A stretch of 64,000 bases of DNA, from assembly GCF_000002235.5 (NCBI RefSeq), contig NW_022145611.1, positions 1,974,754 to 2,038,753 on the forward strand, given 5' to 3'. Source of the DNA: Strongylocentrotus purpuratus. Its lineage: Eukaryota; Echinodermata; Echinoidea; Camarodonta; Strongylocentrotidae. The notes under the pieces were generated by a model. The model had not been told where the DNA came from and searched no databases. It saw only the letters and a list, made by a program, of their open reading frames with translations. Position numbers and translations under genes: made by a program. Shown here in pieces: positions 1 through 11,733 of the stretch; position 1 is the stretch's first letter; each line of letters begins with the position of its first letter.

Positions 1-1006
1 GTACTGTACTTCAATGATAAATATGAACATACATGTAGGTTGTTACCAGACTTTTAAACAAACATGAATTGGATTCATACCGAAGTATGACATTGGACTA
101 TATACAAATTAGGTCACAAATGGTTGAAGGCAGAGGAATGAAGCCACTTAAAGTGCATTTCAGGAAGGGTATCTCTCACCAGAAGAACATGTATGCATTT
201 TTCTGTCTTAGTAGTGATTAAGTTTCTATTTTCTCGTCCTAAAATTTTGGTTCGCGTTTTGAAAGGACAGTCATTATTTAAACATGACATAACAATCAAT
301 ACATTATCAACATCTATTGAACTGCTTACATATCTTGAAAAAGGAATGCCGGTAAGCAATGTGAGAATAGAATGTTTGCATTTGCCCATGTAAACAAAGA
401 AAGTGCTGAGATTACATAATTGAATCTACACCCCTTGCCCCTACAGCCTACCCCCCCCCCCCTAATAAAAAACCCAACAACAGCAATAGTTATCAAAATA
501 AAATGAATCTGCTTAAATTTCAGAAAGACATCTCAATTCCTCCTCTACAGTGAACTAGAATCTGTGCCTGGTTGTGCATGTGATTGATAATTACACAAGT
601 AAACTAAACGGAAACGATGAGAGATCATAATATGAATTGATATGAAATGAATTATTAATGTAAAGTACAATGAGATATAATAATTAGAAAACACCTGACC
701 CAATTAAATGTCTTTAAATGATACATATTTCAGGATTCCAACAAATTTCCCACCGAGTTACATGTATTGCTCATTAGATAGAACACAAACATTTTGGTTA
801 CAATTTGAATTCAGTCTCCCAAGGAGGCACCATGGTTTATAGAGACAATGGGTTCACCTTCACCATCAATTAACATTCAATGATATTTAATCTACATGTT
901 CACCCCTAACTAGAGATAGGGGTTCTGACCTGACCTTTGTGCTTGTATTTGTCAAGGTATACTCCCTACGGAGTGACAAGTTTGACATGAGTCCAATTAT
1001 TGTCTC
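1..1006. other. Intergenic, no gene recognised
   Basis: AT-rich sequence with a C-run near 450-462. Two short overlapping ORFs on opposite strands around 114-393 show no recognisable domain and no convincing splice context. Nothing else supportable was seen. Confidence 0.5.
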
Positions 1007-1903
1007 TTCAGAGCCAGGAGGGCGTTAACTCATATCCTTGAACACAGAGTTAACCCCCTTCAGAGCCAGGAGGGCATTAACTCATATCCTTGAACACAGA
1101 GTTAACCCCCTTCAGAGCCAGGAGGGCGTTAACTCATATCCTTGAACACAGAGTTAACCCCCTTCAGAGCCAGGAGGGTGTTAACTCATATCCTTGAACA
1201 CAGAGTTAACCCCCTTCAGAGCCAGGAGGGCGTTAACTCATATCCTTGAACACAGAGTTAACCCCCTTCAGAGCCAGGAGGGCGTTAACTCATATCCTTG
1301 AACACAGAGTTAACCCCCTTCTGAGCCAGGAGGGCATTAACTCATATCCTTGAACACAGAGTTAACCCCCTTCAGAGCCAGGAGGGCGTTAACTCATATC
1401 CTTGAACACAGAGTTAACCCCCTTCAGAGCCAGGAGGGCGTTAACTCATATCCTTGAACACAGAGTTAACCCCCTTTAGAGCCAGGAGGGCGTTAACTCA
1501 TATCCTTAAACACAGAGTTAACCCCCTTCAGAGCCAGGGGGCGTTAACTCATATCCTTGAACACAGAGTTAACCCCCTTCAGAGCCAGGAGGGCGTTAAC
1601 TCATGTCCTTGAACACAGAGTTAACCCCCTTCAGAGCCAGGAGGGCATTAACTCATATCCTTGAACACAGAGTTAACCCCCTTCAGAGCCAGGAGGGCGT
1701 TAACTCATATCCTTGAACACAGAGTTAACCCCCTTCAGAGCCAGGAGGGCGTTAACTCATATCCTTGAACACAGAGTTAACCCCCTTCAGAGCCAGGAGG
1801 GCGTTAACTCATATCCTTGAACACAGAGTTAACCCCCTTCAGAGCCAGGAGGGCGTTAACTCATATCCTTGAACACAGAGTTAAACCTCCTTCTGGCTCT
1901 GAA
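1007..1903. repeat. 52-bp hairpin minisatellite bounded by inverted ends
   Basis: About 17 head-to-tail copies of a 52-bp unit, nearly identical, differing by single bases. Each unit contains GTTAACTC and, 15 bases on, its exact reverse complement GAGTTAAC, so every unit can fold. The array opens with TTCAGAGCCAGGAGG and closes with CCTCCTTCTGGCTCTGAA, which is the inverted form of the opening. The whole array therefore looks like one terminal-inverted-repeat element expanded from within. A single-copy relative lies at 47828-47894. Seen directly: units, stems, inverted ends. Inferred: MITE origin. Confidence 0.9.
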
Positions 1904-3181
1904 CAAACGTTATGTAGGCTTCTAAGAGGATAATTACTGTTTGAAGCACATCATTGGGGCACCTTACATACTGCTCACAGCAATCATGAATGCCAATCTA
2001 ATAAAAAATGTCGTAGTATATATAGGACATGTAGAAATACACTTTTGAAATTCATGTTGTCTGGGAATGAGAAGTGAAATGTTCAGTGATTAAACTGAAG
2101 GCTTATAACCAAATATTCATTTTGTTATGATTCACTACTATAGCAAGCAAACGTTACACATATAACATTTTCAAACTTTAGATTGAATTTCCATTCATGG
2201 CAATGCCTTGGAAAAAAATATTGCGACATATGAGGTAAATTAGACAATAACTATTTACATGAAAGGCAATGTTAAGTGATCTAAGCCTATAAGCTCCTAA
2301 TTACATTCATTAACTCATTTATAGCATTGAGCATTCCTCTCAATGGAACACACATTCAAAACAATTATACTTTTCCATTCATTAAATTGTTGCTCATTAA
2401 CACAATGGTGACATTTTCCATTGTCTAGTAGTACCATAATGACAGTTAATAAAGTAATACATAAATTTAAAGAATCTCTTGCCAGATTGCATATTCCCCC
2501 TGAACATAAGTATATTTTGAGTTATTAGTGTAATAGTAGTTAACATTTTGAGTTATAAGTGTAATCTAAGTAAAACATTTTGGGAGAAGAAGAAGTATTT
2601 AAATACAGAGAGGTGTTAAAATGTCCGAATTGAATAGCTGTATTACACATTTTAACGTTTCGATCAATCAGAGTACAAAATTTACAACTGATTGTCTTAA
2701 GTTCACATCATTATCAATATCTAGTACAAAATGATTTTTGATGGACAGCTTATAGAATCATTTATATTTGCCCAAGTAAAATGTACCATTTCTATAATTT
2801 TTACTAATTTTATTAATGGAAGAGTTTGATCATTTGTTCTGATATATTTTGAAGTGTATCCTCTTAAAAGCTACCTTCCCTCCCTTATTGCTCTGAGAGT
2901 TGATTTTCACAAAAATTTAATACATTTTTGATGCACATAATGATATGGAAGCTACTTTCTAACATTTATTTCCATAAAGAGTAATTTGATAATGTTCATT
3001 TTCAATGTAAAATAAGCCACTGTACATATTAAAAAAGTATACAATATACATGTATCTCTACCTTATGTAAAAATAAATGACTGAATATCTTATACATGTA
3101 TACATAAGCTTTGTCCAGGCCGTATTATACTGATTTTCTGAATACAGACATATTACGTCACTACAAATCAATTAAGTAATA
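1904..3181. other. Intergenic, AT-rich, nothing recognised
   Basis: AT-rich sequence without a recognisable exon, RNA gene or repeat array. Its right part would be the 3' untranslated or downstream region of the minus-strand gene ending at 3182. Confidence 0.4.
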
Positions 3182-3980
3182 TCAGAGTTGGGGACCAAGA
3201 GAGTTGACTACTTGCATGAGCTGTTCAATTCTTGTTGCCATGGTGATGTCACATTCCCACTGCTTGTTTTCTATGAGACTTAACACATAAAACTTTCCTT
3301 TTTCCAGGTGAACTAACAGGCTACCATCCAAAGCTATCCTGGCTAGCACAGCACGTATCTGTTTTGGTTTTAAAAGAATGCATACCGGTAATATATTATT
3401 TTCTTTCAAAAAATCTATTTGTTTCCTTCTTGGCTTCTTCATTTCTTTAAAGAACAAAATCCAATGATTCAATGTAATTGCTTTCTTTTAGCCTCATGTA
3501 ACATTCTTTCATTTCCTGGTAACTTATTCTTATCTTTGACTATATCAAAAGAAAGGCATCTTCATGTTATTAAATAATCTAGTAAAGGGTCCCAGAAGTA
3601 TTAATTGACCACAAATAGGAACCACGGTAATTAATGGATCATCCAAACAAAGGCTCATTGAAATATGTGTTATCCACACATGTACTTGTACAGGAGTGAG
3701 GTTACAAATAAGGTTTGTTTAATTTTGCAAGATGGGTGGGGGGGGGGGGGGGGTTAATATAATGTGTCCAAAGTGCATGGGCATAAATTTCATACCTCAC
3801 CTTCAAATTTTTCCAGCATATTGTCAAAGTTTTCTGGGCGTCTGTGGTGATGACCTTGGACTGGCACCACCAGAGGTCTTGGGTGGAAAGAGCATGTGTG
3901 TGCGAATCCTTGTCTGTCCTCCACCTCCATTACTACCACTCCTCCGAGGCTCTCCACCTGACAAACAGTTCCCCATCTTA
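3182..3980 (-). CDS. Last two exons of an unrecognised minus-strand gene
   Basis: Two putative exons fit one frame. Upstream exon 3801-3980 (180 nt) has an acceptor ending CTGCAG and a donor GAAG|GTGAGG. Terminal exon 3182-3444 (263 nt) has acceptor TTTAAAG and ends in a stop. Both junctions are phase 1, and together they encode about 146 residues. The first exon gives RWGTVCQVESLGG and then a His/Arg/Pro-rich stretch ending FDNMLEKFE. The second begins EMKKPRRKQIDFL and ends IEQLMQVVNSLGPQL. An alternative acceptor (ending AAACAG) inside the terminal exon would give a shorter one. I do not recognise the family. No exons further 5' were found; the sequence there turns into LINE and transposon remains, so this may be a gene with a distant 5' part or a decayed gene. 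Confidence 0.4.
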
Positions 3981-4419
3981 CTGCAGAGTGGACAAGAAAC
4001 ATGATGTATTCTGTCATTGTTTGCTGCTCATAATAAGTTGCTGTTACCCTCTATCTAGATCCCCTCTCTTGCACTAGATTCTGGAAGATTCAATTAATTC
4101 ACTTTGATGCAAATGTAGACAAATCAGTGCAAGAGAAACGAAACAATGAATGATATTCATACAAGGACTGCTTACTTCTCCTTTTATCACTACTTTAATT
4201 TTGCATTCACCCTTAGTATTCACTTAATGAAAGATCACTGAAAGTGACTCATTATGTACAAAAACACACTACACTATGCCTGTTTTACTTTATAGTGTTT
4301 GAATCGGCCTGGAACTGGGCCAAGGTCCCAATAATCAATTTAGAGTCTCTATGTCTATTCAAAATACAAGTCTATGATGGTGTTCATGTCTACTGATGGT
4401 GGAATAACGTGTTATATTT

Positions 4420-4615
4420 ATAATGATGATTTCATCATCACTATCAGTAACTTCTTCTTCATCATACTGGGCATGTAATCTGAAGGTTCCCCAAAGCATC
4501 AGCAATACATTACGCAAACTACAACAGTGTACGTCTGATGTTAACTCATGGATGTTGGCTAATACACTGGAACTTAATCAGGACAAGACAGAATTCATGA
4601 TTGCGGCGGGCTTTC
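4420..4615 (+). mobile_element. Non-LTR retrotransposon RT fragment (L2/CR1-like)
   Basis: The reading frame at about 4480-4602 encodes CTSDVNSWMLANTLELNQDK followed by TEFMI. This is the block after the YADD motif in L2/CR1/Rex-type reverse transcriptases (C..DV..WM..N.L.LN.DKTE). Only about 40 residues remain, so it is a short dead fragment. The exact clade is inferred. Confidence 0.7.
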
Positions 4616-5510
4616 TGGCAAGTACACTAATTGCGTTATGGAGACAATCGGTGGGGGCGTCAGCCCAAGCGCCTATCATCACTGGTGAAATCATCATTAT
4701 TCATATATGTTTATCGTATGTGTGACAAGTGTATTCTCATGCATGATTTATAGGACTAGCCTTATTTTGTGATCGAACGATTTTATTCAACCAATCAAAT
4801 ATCATCTCCAAGTTCCATTCTTTTTTTTAGACGAATCCATGTTTATATGGTTAGATTTAGGAGATTGAATATGTACATTTATACATTTTATTTCTTTTGA
4901 ATTTGTATTATTCTCAGCATTAAATAAAATATTTTATTTAAATTCTAATTATGTGTCGACAATTCCACGTGGAATTCCATGTTTTTCCTAACATCGGTAA
5001 GTTGAAAATATTGTGCTAGTTAGATGTCATCAATTGTCACTAGATCTAAACTGTTAAGTACCGATTTTGAGTGAACTCATTTGAGTTTTGTACAGTGGTT
5101 TTTGAAAGGTTGACAATTAATATTAAAGGTCGTCTGAACAGTTTTTTAAAACACAAAGAGGTATAAATCTACTAATGAGTAATGCCATAATGCTGCGTAG
5201 AGTTACACCGAAAGCTTCAGTCTCTGAATCAGTGAATGTCAAAGATTGTTTCGCTGAGATTACATCTGGCTCCTGTGACTGCTAATGCTATGTAGACTAT
5301 GGGGTTTTACTATTGAAATGACCCATACCAGACGGTTATTTCTGTCTAAATACTGCTATGTGTGAGTTTGAATCTAGAGTTTGAGTTCCTTCACTTGACA
5401 ATTTTTGCTTGTTGCTTGGATATCTCAACGATATCTCAATATCATGCCTTAATTATGGAGTGCAAAGTTGATTTATTCAGGTAAACCCCATCTATTTAGA
5501 GCAGGTCCTT
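4616..5510. other. Intergenic, nothing recognised
   Basis: No exon, RNA gene or clear repeat was seen here. Confidence 0.4.
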
Positions 5511-5714
5511 GGCAACTGTAGTCACTATGAATATGACAGACAAAGAAAGCGGACAAAATATACAGTTCCTCAGGTAGACTAAGGAACATCCCTTCACTGC
5601 TATTAGTGTCACCTTTTTACATAATAGCAGTGAAGGGATGTTCCTTTGTCTAACTTAGGAACTGTATATTTTGTCCGCTTTCTTTGTCAGTCATATTTAT
5701 AGTGAGTAACTGTT
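5511..5714. mobile_element. Foldback element with about 93-bp arms
   Basis: The left arm (5511-5605) and right arm (5622-5714) are inverted copies with few mismatches and a loop of only about 16 bases. Shared core strings include CAAAGAAAGCGGACAAAATA and GGAACATCCCTTCACTGC. The structure fits a MITE or foldback element. No target duplication was identified. Confidence 0.85.
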
Positions 5715-6275
5715 GTGAGGGCCTACTATAAGAACATTATAAATACATGTAGACCAAACTGTAGTCGAAAGACAATATACATAGGCCTGCGCCTGGAGGC
5801 TGTACTACTACTCTCTTACTAGTAGTACTAACTGTTAGACACTAGTTAGCGAATTAGCCCAACTCCCTACCAGTACCACACTACCAGTTCCATACAAAAA
5901 TCATCATGCTTGGGACTTAGACTCACAGAGTGAAAGTATGACGCGACAGTCGAAAATGCAATGAATAGGTCACTACTTACGTTAAAAAAAAAGAATGTCC
6001 AGTCTCAAGAGCTGCAGCCTAATACTTTAGATCACATGCACAGTGACGAAAAGGCAAAAAAGGTAGTTACACTGTCGAAACCTGGCCGTACGTACACATA
6101 CAGAATGGTTGCACAGCTCGTAGCTCAGTAGTACGGAGTGTACTACTAGTGAGTAAGTACGTCTGAGAGACGATGATGTTATGATACACCTGCACCGGGT
6201 GGCCGTGGTCATAATAAACACAGAATCTAGTGGTCGCGATCACGGTACGGTATCATCAGGATTCTGCGTACGTAC

Positions 6276-6950
6276 GCTTACCCCTAGCCTCTTGTCGATG
6301 CCCTCGCGCTGTTGGAGTCTCTAAATTCTGACGAGCGAAGCGAGTCAGAGAAACCGAGGCGCTTGCGCGGAGGCCTCTTGACAAGTGATCTGAATTATAT
6401 ATTCATGAGACCCGATTTCCTACTGAATAATGCATGTCTAGACCGCAGCGATTGTGTTGTGTGTACGTGTGTGTTCGGGATTGCCCAACTAGGCTAGTCT
6501 GCAAGCACAGACCCTAATTTGACACTTTATCAAAATCATTGTGTCTTGAGAGAAGCCTAGCCCAGCTATGTACTGGTACCTACTGGTTGTACCAATATAG
6601 TCAGGAGCAGCTATAGTACGTGGCATATGGTAGTCTTATAGTGCACACTCTCTTTACGACTGACCAGGGTTTGTGCTTGCAGACTACAACTAGGCGGCCA
6701 GACTCGCTCTCACGGAGGAATTCGCACAGAGCGGTAGATATTACGTCATAGTAGCTCTCTCTGATTGGATGACTTTCACCGAACTCTGCTGGGTCGGAAT
6801 ATTCGCCAAACAACGTAAAACATAAGAAATTCAGATCACTTGTCAAGAGGCCCTCCGCGCAAGCGCCTCGGTTTATCGGACTCGCTTCGCTCGTCAGAAT
6901 TTAGAGACTCCAACAGCGCGAGGGCATCGACAAGAGGCTAGCTTACCCCT
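6276..6950. mobile_element. Mutator-like TIR element with 9-10 bp target duplication
   Basis: Inverted arms of about 110 bp lie at 6286-6398 and 6828-6940, starting AGCCTCTTGTCGATGCCCTC and ending with its complement. They are flanked by direct repeats GCTTACCCCT at 6276-6285 and 6941-6950. Long terminal inverted repeats with a 9-10 bp duplication are the hallmark of Mutator-like (MULE) elements. The 430-bp interior has no transposase ORF, so the element is non-autonomous. Confidence 0.85.
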
Positions 6951-7339
6951 TGAAAGGAGGAATTCTTCGACAAAATCCGGGAGTTATTGTCTCTCTAAAA
7001 AGTCAAATAAAAAAACAAAACATTGCACTTCTAGGTTGATGGTAGTAGAGTCTTGAGAGTAAGAGATCTTACATTTTTTGTTTGTTTCTTTGTTTTAAAT
7101 TACGGCTAAGAAAGCATGTGTATGCTTTGTTAGCCGGTGAGCAACCAGGGTGAGCAGACAGACGGCTTTAATTCCTCTCCGAGGCTCGGACTCGGTAATG
7201 AGGATTATTCACCCAGGCGCGGATACAGGATTTCTTAGGGGGGGGGGGGGGGGGGGCCAAATTTGAAATTATGCGAGCCAAATATTGGTACGTAATGGTG
7301 ACCAGCAGTGACGTAATGCAGGGGGATGTAGGGAGGGGT

Positions 7340-8030
7340 GAGTTTCCCCCCTCCCTCCTCTGCAAAGCGCGGAAGCTATATATGACGTTTCATTAAAGTA
7401 TTAGAGAAAGAAGACAAGTCGTTGTACCGTTCTCGACTCTTAATCCTTCTCTTAATTCACCCCCCCCCCCTCCGCGCAGCGCGGAAGCTTTGACGTTTCA
7501 TTAAACTATTATTGAAAGAAGACGATTCGTTATAGCGTTCTCGAAAATTATCCTCGTTTGAATGCAATTTTCCCCTCCCGCGTGAAGCGCGGAAACTTTT
7601 ACGTTTCATTAAATCATTGACGAAAGAAAACGATTCGTTGTACCGTTCTCGACTCTTAATCCTTGTCTTAATTCAGCCCCCTCTCCCCCCCCCCCCCCCC
7701 CCCCCGTCTCGCGCGAAGCGCGGAAGCTTTTACGTTTCATTAAATCATTGGAGAAAGAAAGCGATTCGTTGAATCGTTCTCGACTCTTAATCCTTGTCTT
7801 AATTCAACCCCCCCTCCGCGAAGCGCGGAAGCTTTGACGTTTCATTAAATTATTAAAGATAGAAGACGATTCGTTGTACCGTTCTCTATACTCTTAATCC
7901 TTGTCTTAATTCAGCCCCCCCCCCCCCTCCGCGAAGCGTGGACGCTTTGACGATTCATTAAATTATTAGAGATAGAAGACGAATCGTTGTACCGTTCTCT
8001 ATACTCTTAATTCTTGTCTGAATTTCAAAG
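7340..8030 (+). repeat. GC-hairpin tandem repeat, about 115-bp unit
   Basis: About six imperfect copies. The unit carries a core GCGAAGCGCGGAAGCTTT, then ACGTTTCATTAAAT, an AGAAGACGATTCGTTGTACC segment and a C-run. The same unit recurs at 11880-12040, and in reverse orientation at 12590-13050 and 16450-17610. No coding capacity. Confidence 0.85.
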
Positions 8031-8154
8031 ATGTTTTTTGTCTGCTACTTTTTCTCCCTACGTCCTCTTCCTTTCCTCTCCTCTCTATTTTTTTCTACCC
8101 CCCCCCCCCCCCCCCCTTGGCTACGCGCCTGCGGTCAGATAAACAAATTTTGAT

Positions 8155-9960
8155 ACCTTGTCCGACTCGAGAAGCTCAGGGTTTTTAGGCATTTGATTAC
8201 GGTCAGATGAACATATTTTTATACCTTATTTGTGACACTGGCAGGACACTAATTGGCGTGAGGTCCAGCGGGCGAAGCCCCCAGAAAACAGGGTTTTAGG
8301 CATTACATTTCCGTCAGATTAGCATCCAGGGGAGTCTAGGGCCCTAGGCGGGGTGCAAGGGACGGAACCCCGGAAGCTCAGGGGTTTTTAGGCGTTTAAT
8401 TTTGGTCAGATGAGCAGCTAGTTAACTATTCTTTCTCTCTTTATTTCTATTTCTCTTTACTATACCTTTTCAAAAAAAAGTGGAGGGGAGGGGGGGGGGG
8501 AGCTCGAGGCTTGCGATTCCAGCCGATCCCCGGGCCCTAACTTTTCTAAAGAATCATATTTCTTGCCTGGCTGTAAATTTAGGAACTTGTCATTTTCCAA
8601 CAAACGCATACAAAAGTATAATTTACTAAAAACTGAGGAAAAATCTCGGAAAGAATTCAGCATTATTTGTAAGCCACCGTTATGGAATTAGAAATGAACC
8701 ACGTTTGAATTTGAATTCCCCCAAGCCCCCCCCCCCCCTATCAGTACGCCAGTGCCCCCTTTTCTTCTTCTTTCTCTTTTTTATTCTTTCCCTTTCTCTC
8801 CTCCTTAAGGTTTGCCGAGGGGGGGGGGGGGTGGGGGGCAAGGGCCTTTCGGTCCCCACCCCGATCCACACGTTGTTGGCGGGATTAACCGGAACTGATC
8901 TCACGTTCTTTTCACCCTTTTCTTTTCTTCTTCCTCTTTTTTGTTCCCTTTTAGCTCTCCTCTTTCCCTTTTTCTTCTTTCTCTCTTTGTTATAGCGGGG
9001 GCGGGGGAGGTAAGGGCCTTTTGCCCCTCCTCGATCCACCGGGGAAAATTGCAAATGATATCCCCTTTCTTTTCTTTTCTTCTTTTTCCTTCCCTTTATC
9101 TCCTCTTACCCTTTCCCTTTCCTTCCTTTTCTCTTTTTTTTTATTAGAGGGGGGGGGGGGTGCAACAGCCTGGGAGGCAAGGCCCTTTCGCCCCCCCCCC
9201 CCTATCTCCTTCTTCACCCGTTTCTTTTCTTCTTCCTCTTCTTTCTTCTGGCGCTACACCTCTTACAAAAACAAAATGCAAAAATATCCAAAAAGAGAGG
9301 ACTGCAATGGGGAACTTTGATTTAAGCTACGCGACCATTATTCTCTCAATTCCTTTCACATTGTATCTCATAACCATGAGAATTGCCAAGCTATTGTATA
9401 CGTTATTTCGTTACACGAACACACACAAACACACGCACACACACACACACCAGATCATAACCTGCACGAGTCTACAAGGTGTGAGAAAACTCTGATTCAG
9501 GAAAGAATGCAAGGGTGAAAGTAAAAGCGAAAAAAGTGGACACTCTCACATGGCTTCCATGGATGCCGTCTTTGTTCTCTTTTTGCCTTCTTCTTACTCC
9601 TTGACCGTTCGCGCATATTTTTGTTTACAAAACTGTTTAGCCATATATAGTTCATGTGCAAGCACGTATACCCAGGGAAGAGAAGGTAATAGAAAAGGGA
9701 AAACAAAAAAATACATAAGGAGAGTGCAGAGGATATGGAGAAAGAAAGACAAAGAAATACATAAGAAATACATAACGGAAGGGCTTTTAGGCACCAAATT
9801 ACGCATCTAGGGACCCGCCTTAGGCCCCTTGGTTGGGTCCAAAGGGCAGAGCCCCCGAAAGCTCAAGGACTTTAGGCATTTAATTACGGCCAGATGAGCA
9901 AACAGGGCCCGCCTTAGGGCCCTTGGTGGGTTCCAGGGGTAGAGCCCCCGGGAGCTCATG
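8155..9960 (+). repeat. Mixed tandem repeats: AGCTCAGGG-type and G-run/pyrimidine units
   Basis: Two families are interleaved. One carries GGAAGCTCAGGG, TTTAGGCATTTAATTACGG and TCAGATGAGCA (about 8165-8415 and 9785-9955, with a relative near 18075-18145). The other has a long G-run, CAAGGGCCTTTC, a C-run and then 100 or more bases of C/T (about 8740-9250, related copies at 12105-12300). Apparent ORFs here are low-complexity artefacts. CACTGGCGTACTG-type ends are visible near 8742 and 10071. Confidence 0.6.
9420..9452. repeat. (CA)n microsatellite
   Basis: An interrupted CA dinucleotide tract. Confidence 0.9.
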
Positions 9961-10083
9961 GTAAAATACTGTCATTTTAGCAATACTTGTAAATCACTGA
10001 TATCAAATTAAAAATAACCCATGTTTAAATTGTATTGGGGGGGGGGGGTTACTGCCCCCCCCCCCCCCCCATCCATCAGTACG

Positions 10084-11231
10084 CCAGTGAAAGAGGCGGA
10101 GGTGACGGAAGGGACTACCCCCATAAAGCTGTATGATAAGTCTTATATGTAAACCCCTCACAGGTTTTTGAAGTTTTGTTGTGTTACAAAATTACATTCT
10201 TTAGCAAAACTACAGCATAAAAACAAGCAATATACTTTTTTCACGCTTCACTTTTACTTTGCCGATATCTAGTGTGCAGTCCGAAGGGTTGTAAATATTT
10301 ACTAGGTAAATTTTAGTTTGACTGAGCAGGAAGGGACTTCTTAAAAGAGCAAGCTGAATATTCATTTTTGGAACACTGATCTATTTCTATAACTTTTAAT
10401 CTTGTTAACATACAGTGTAATTTGAACATACGTGATACCAACAGAATACATATTTTCTTCAATATTTACTTGTATATTTTTAGGATATTATGCGAAGGAG
10501 CGTAGCGACCGAGCGAGAAGATTTTAGCATTTCTATTAGTCTAAACGCTGTACTCTTGGGCCCACCAGAGCCTTAAAGCGTGTTGCAGTCTTTAGTCAGT
10601 ATTTGCTATACATTTTGTTGGTGTGCACTTTTTCAAATTATCCATGGGGGACGATCCCCCTCAGAAAATTGAAGAAAGACGTGTACCACGTCCTTCCACC
10701 TATTTTGTGTTTTGCTCAAAAAACTATCCACAAAAAAGGACTATGTATGCCCCTTTTGTGAAGCGACCTATCAATATTAATGTTCACATATCAGACCCTT
10801 TTTGGATTGCCCTCCTCCCGCCCCCCCCCCCCAGAAAAAATATTATCACATTGTTACATGTGTGCACAATATATATTGATGTGTCAACCTTACGAAAGTG
10901 GTGTTTTCGTAATGATTATTGACCTCCTTTAAATTTATATTTATATGGAAGACTTAAGAAGACAACTGTTTACAGTCCAACTAAGGGTGTAGAGCATATC
11001 GTGTAGACTAAAATGTGCAATGTTGTTCAATTTCTGAATTCTTTGTTTAAAAAACTTGCTTGCTGTCAATAGTGTATACATTTTTTATACGTTTCAAATG
11101 TCTAGTCTGGTTAAAAATAGCACGTAATGATTTCATTATTTGACACGTACTTCACATTGATTTATCTTATCGATAAGCGAAACGATTTGCTTTAGTATCA
11201 TATAACAAATATAACAGTAATGACAAGTATG
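10084..11231. other. No gene recognised
   Basis: AT-rich DNA with a C-run near 10820. No exon, RNA gene or clear repeat was seen. Confidence 0.4.
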
Positions 11232-11733
11232 GTTTTCCTGAAAATTGCATCATACAATGTATATTCATCGTTATGGAAAATGTTGTATAATATACAACAA
11301 TGGGCATTAACATTTTCCAGAACATTGATTTAATTACGTTTAATATTGAAGCTGTTGCCCTTTGTATATACATGAACTTGAAATAATAAGTAGCCTTGAA
11401 AGTGTCGCAATAAATCATGTGTGAGTGAGCTTGAAGTTTAATGGTGTAGGTTTGTTTGAAACTGTATAGCCTTTACTCTGTTTTTAATGAGATATATCTC
11501 CAATCAAATCAAATCAAACTGAGTGATGTTATCGTACAACTAAACAATATCAATCTTCTGTTCTCCTAAATAGGCCTGGGAAACTTGAAAATTGCATTAC
11601 AATGTGAATTCATTGTCAGTGAAAATGTAATACAATACACAACAATGGGCAAATAATTGTTTCCAGACCAATGATTTAAGTAAGAAGAACTTACATTTTA
11701 TATTAAAACTGTTGCCGCTGTATATATATACAT
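11232..11733 (+). repeat. Diverged direct duplication of about 150 bp
   Basis: The segments 11232-11385 and 11578-11733 align along their length. Shared strings include GAAAATTGCAT, ACAACAATGGGCA and CATTGATTTAA/CAATGATTTAA. The second copy stops exactly where the inner hAT-like left end begins at 11734; the first copy continues past that point. Confidence 0.7.

Noticed and set aside
114-393. Overlapping 91- and 66-residue ORFs
   Set aside because: No recognisable family, AT-rich codons and no clear splice sites; not enough to call a gene.
1007-1903. CRISPR-like array
   Set aside because: There are no unique spacers between repeats, units are strictly tandem, and the genome is eukaryotic.
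8680-9320. Several overlapping ORFs of 68-124 residues
   Set aside because: Pyrimidine tracts with G and C runs give open frames in several phases; composition is not protein-like.
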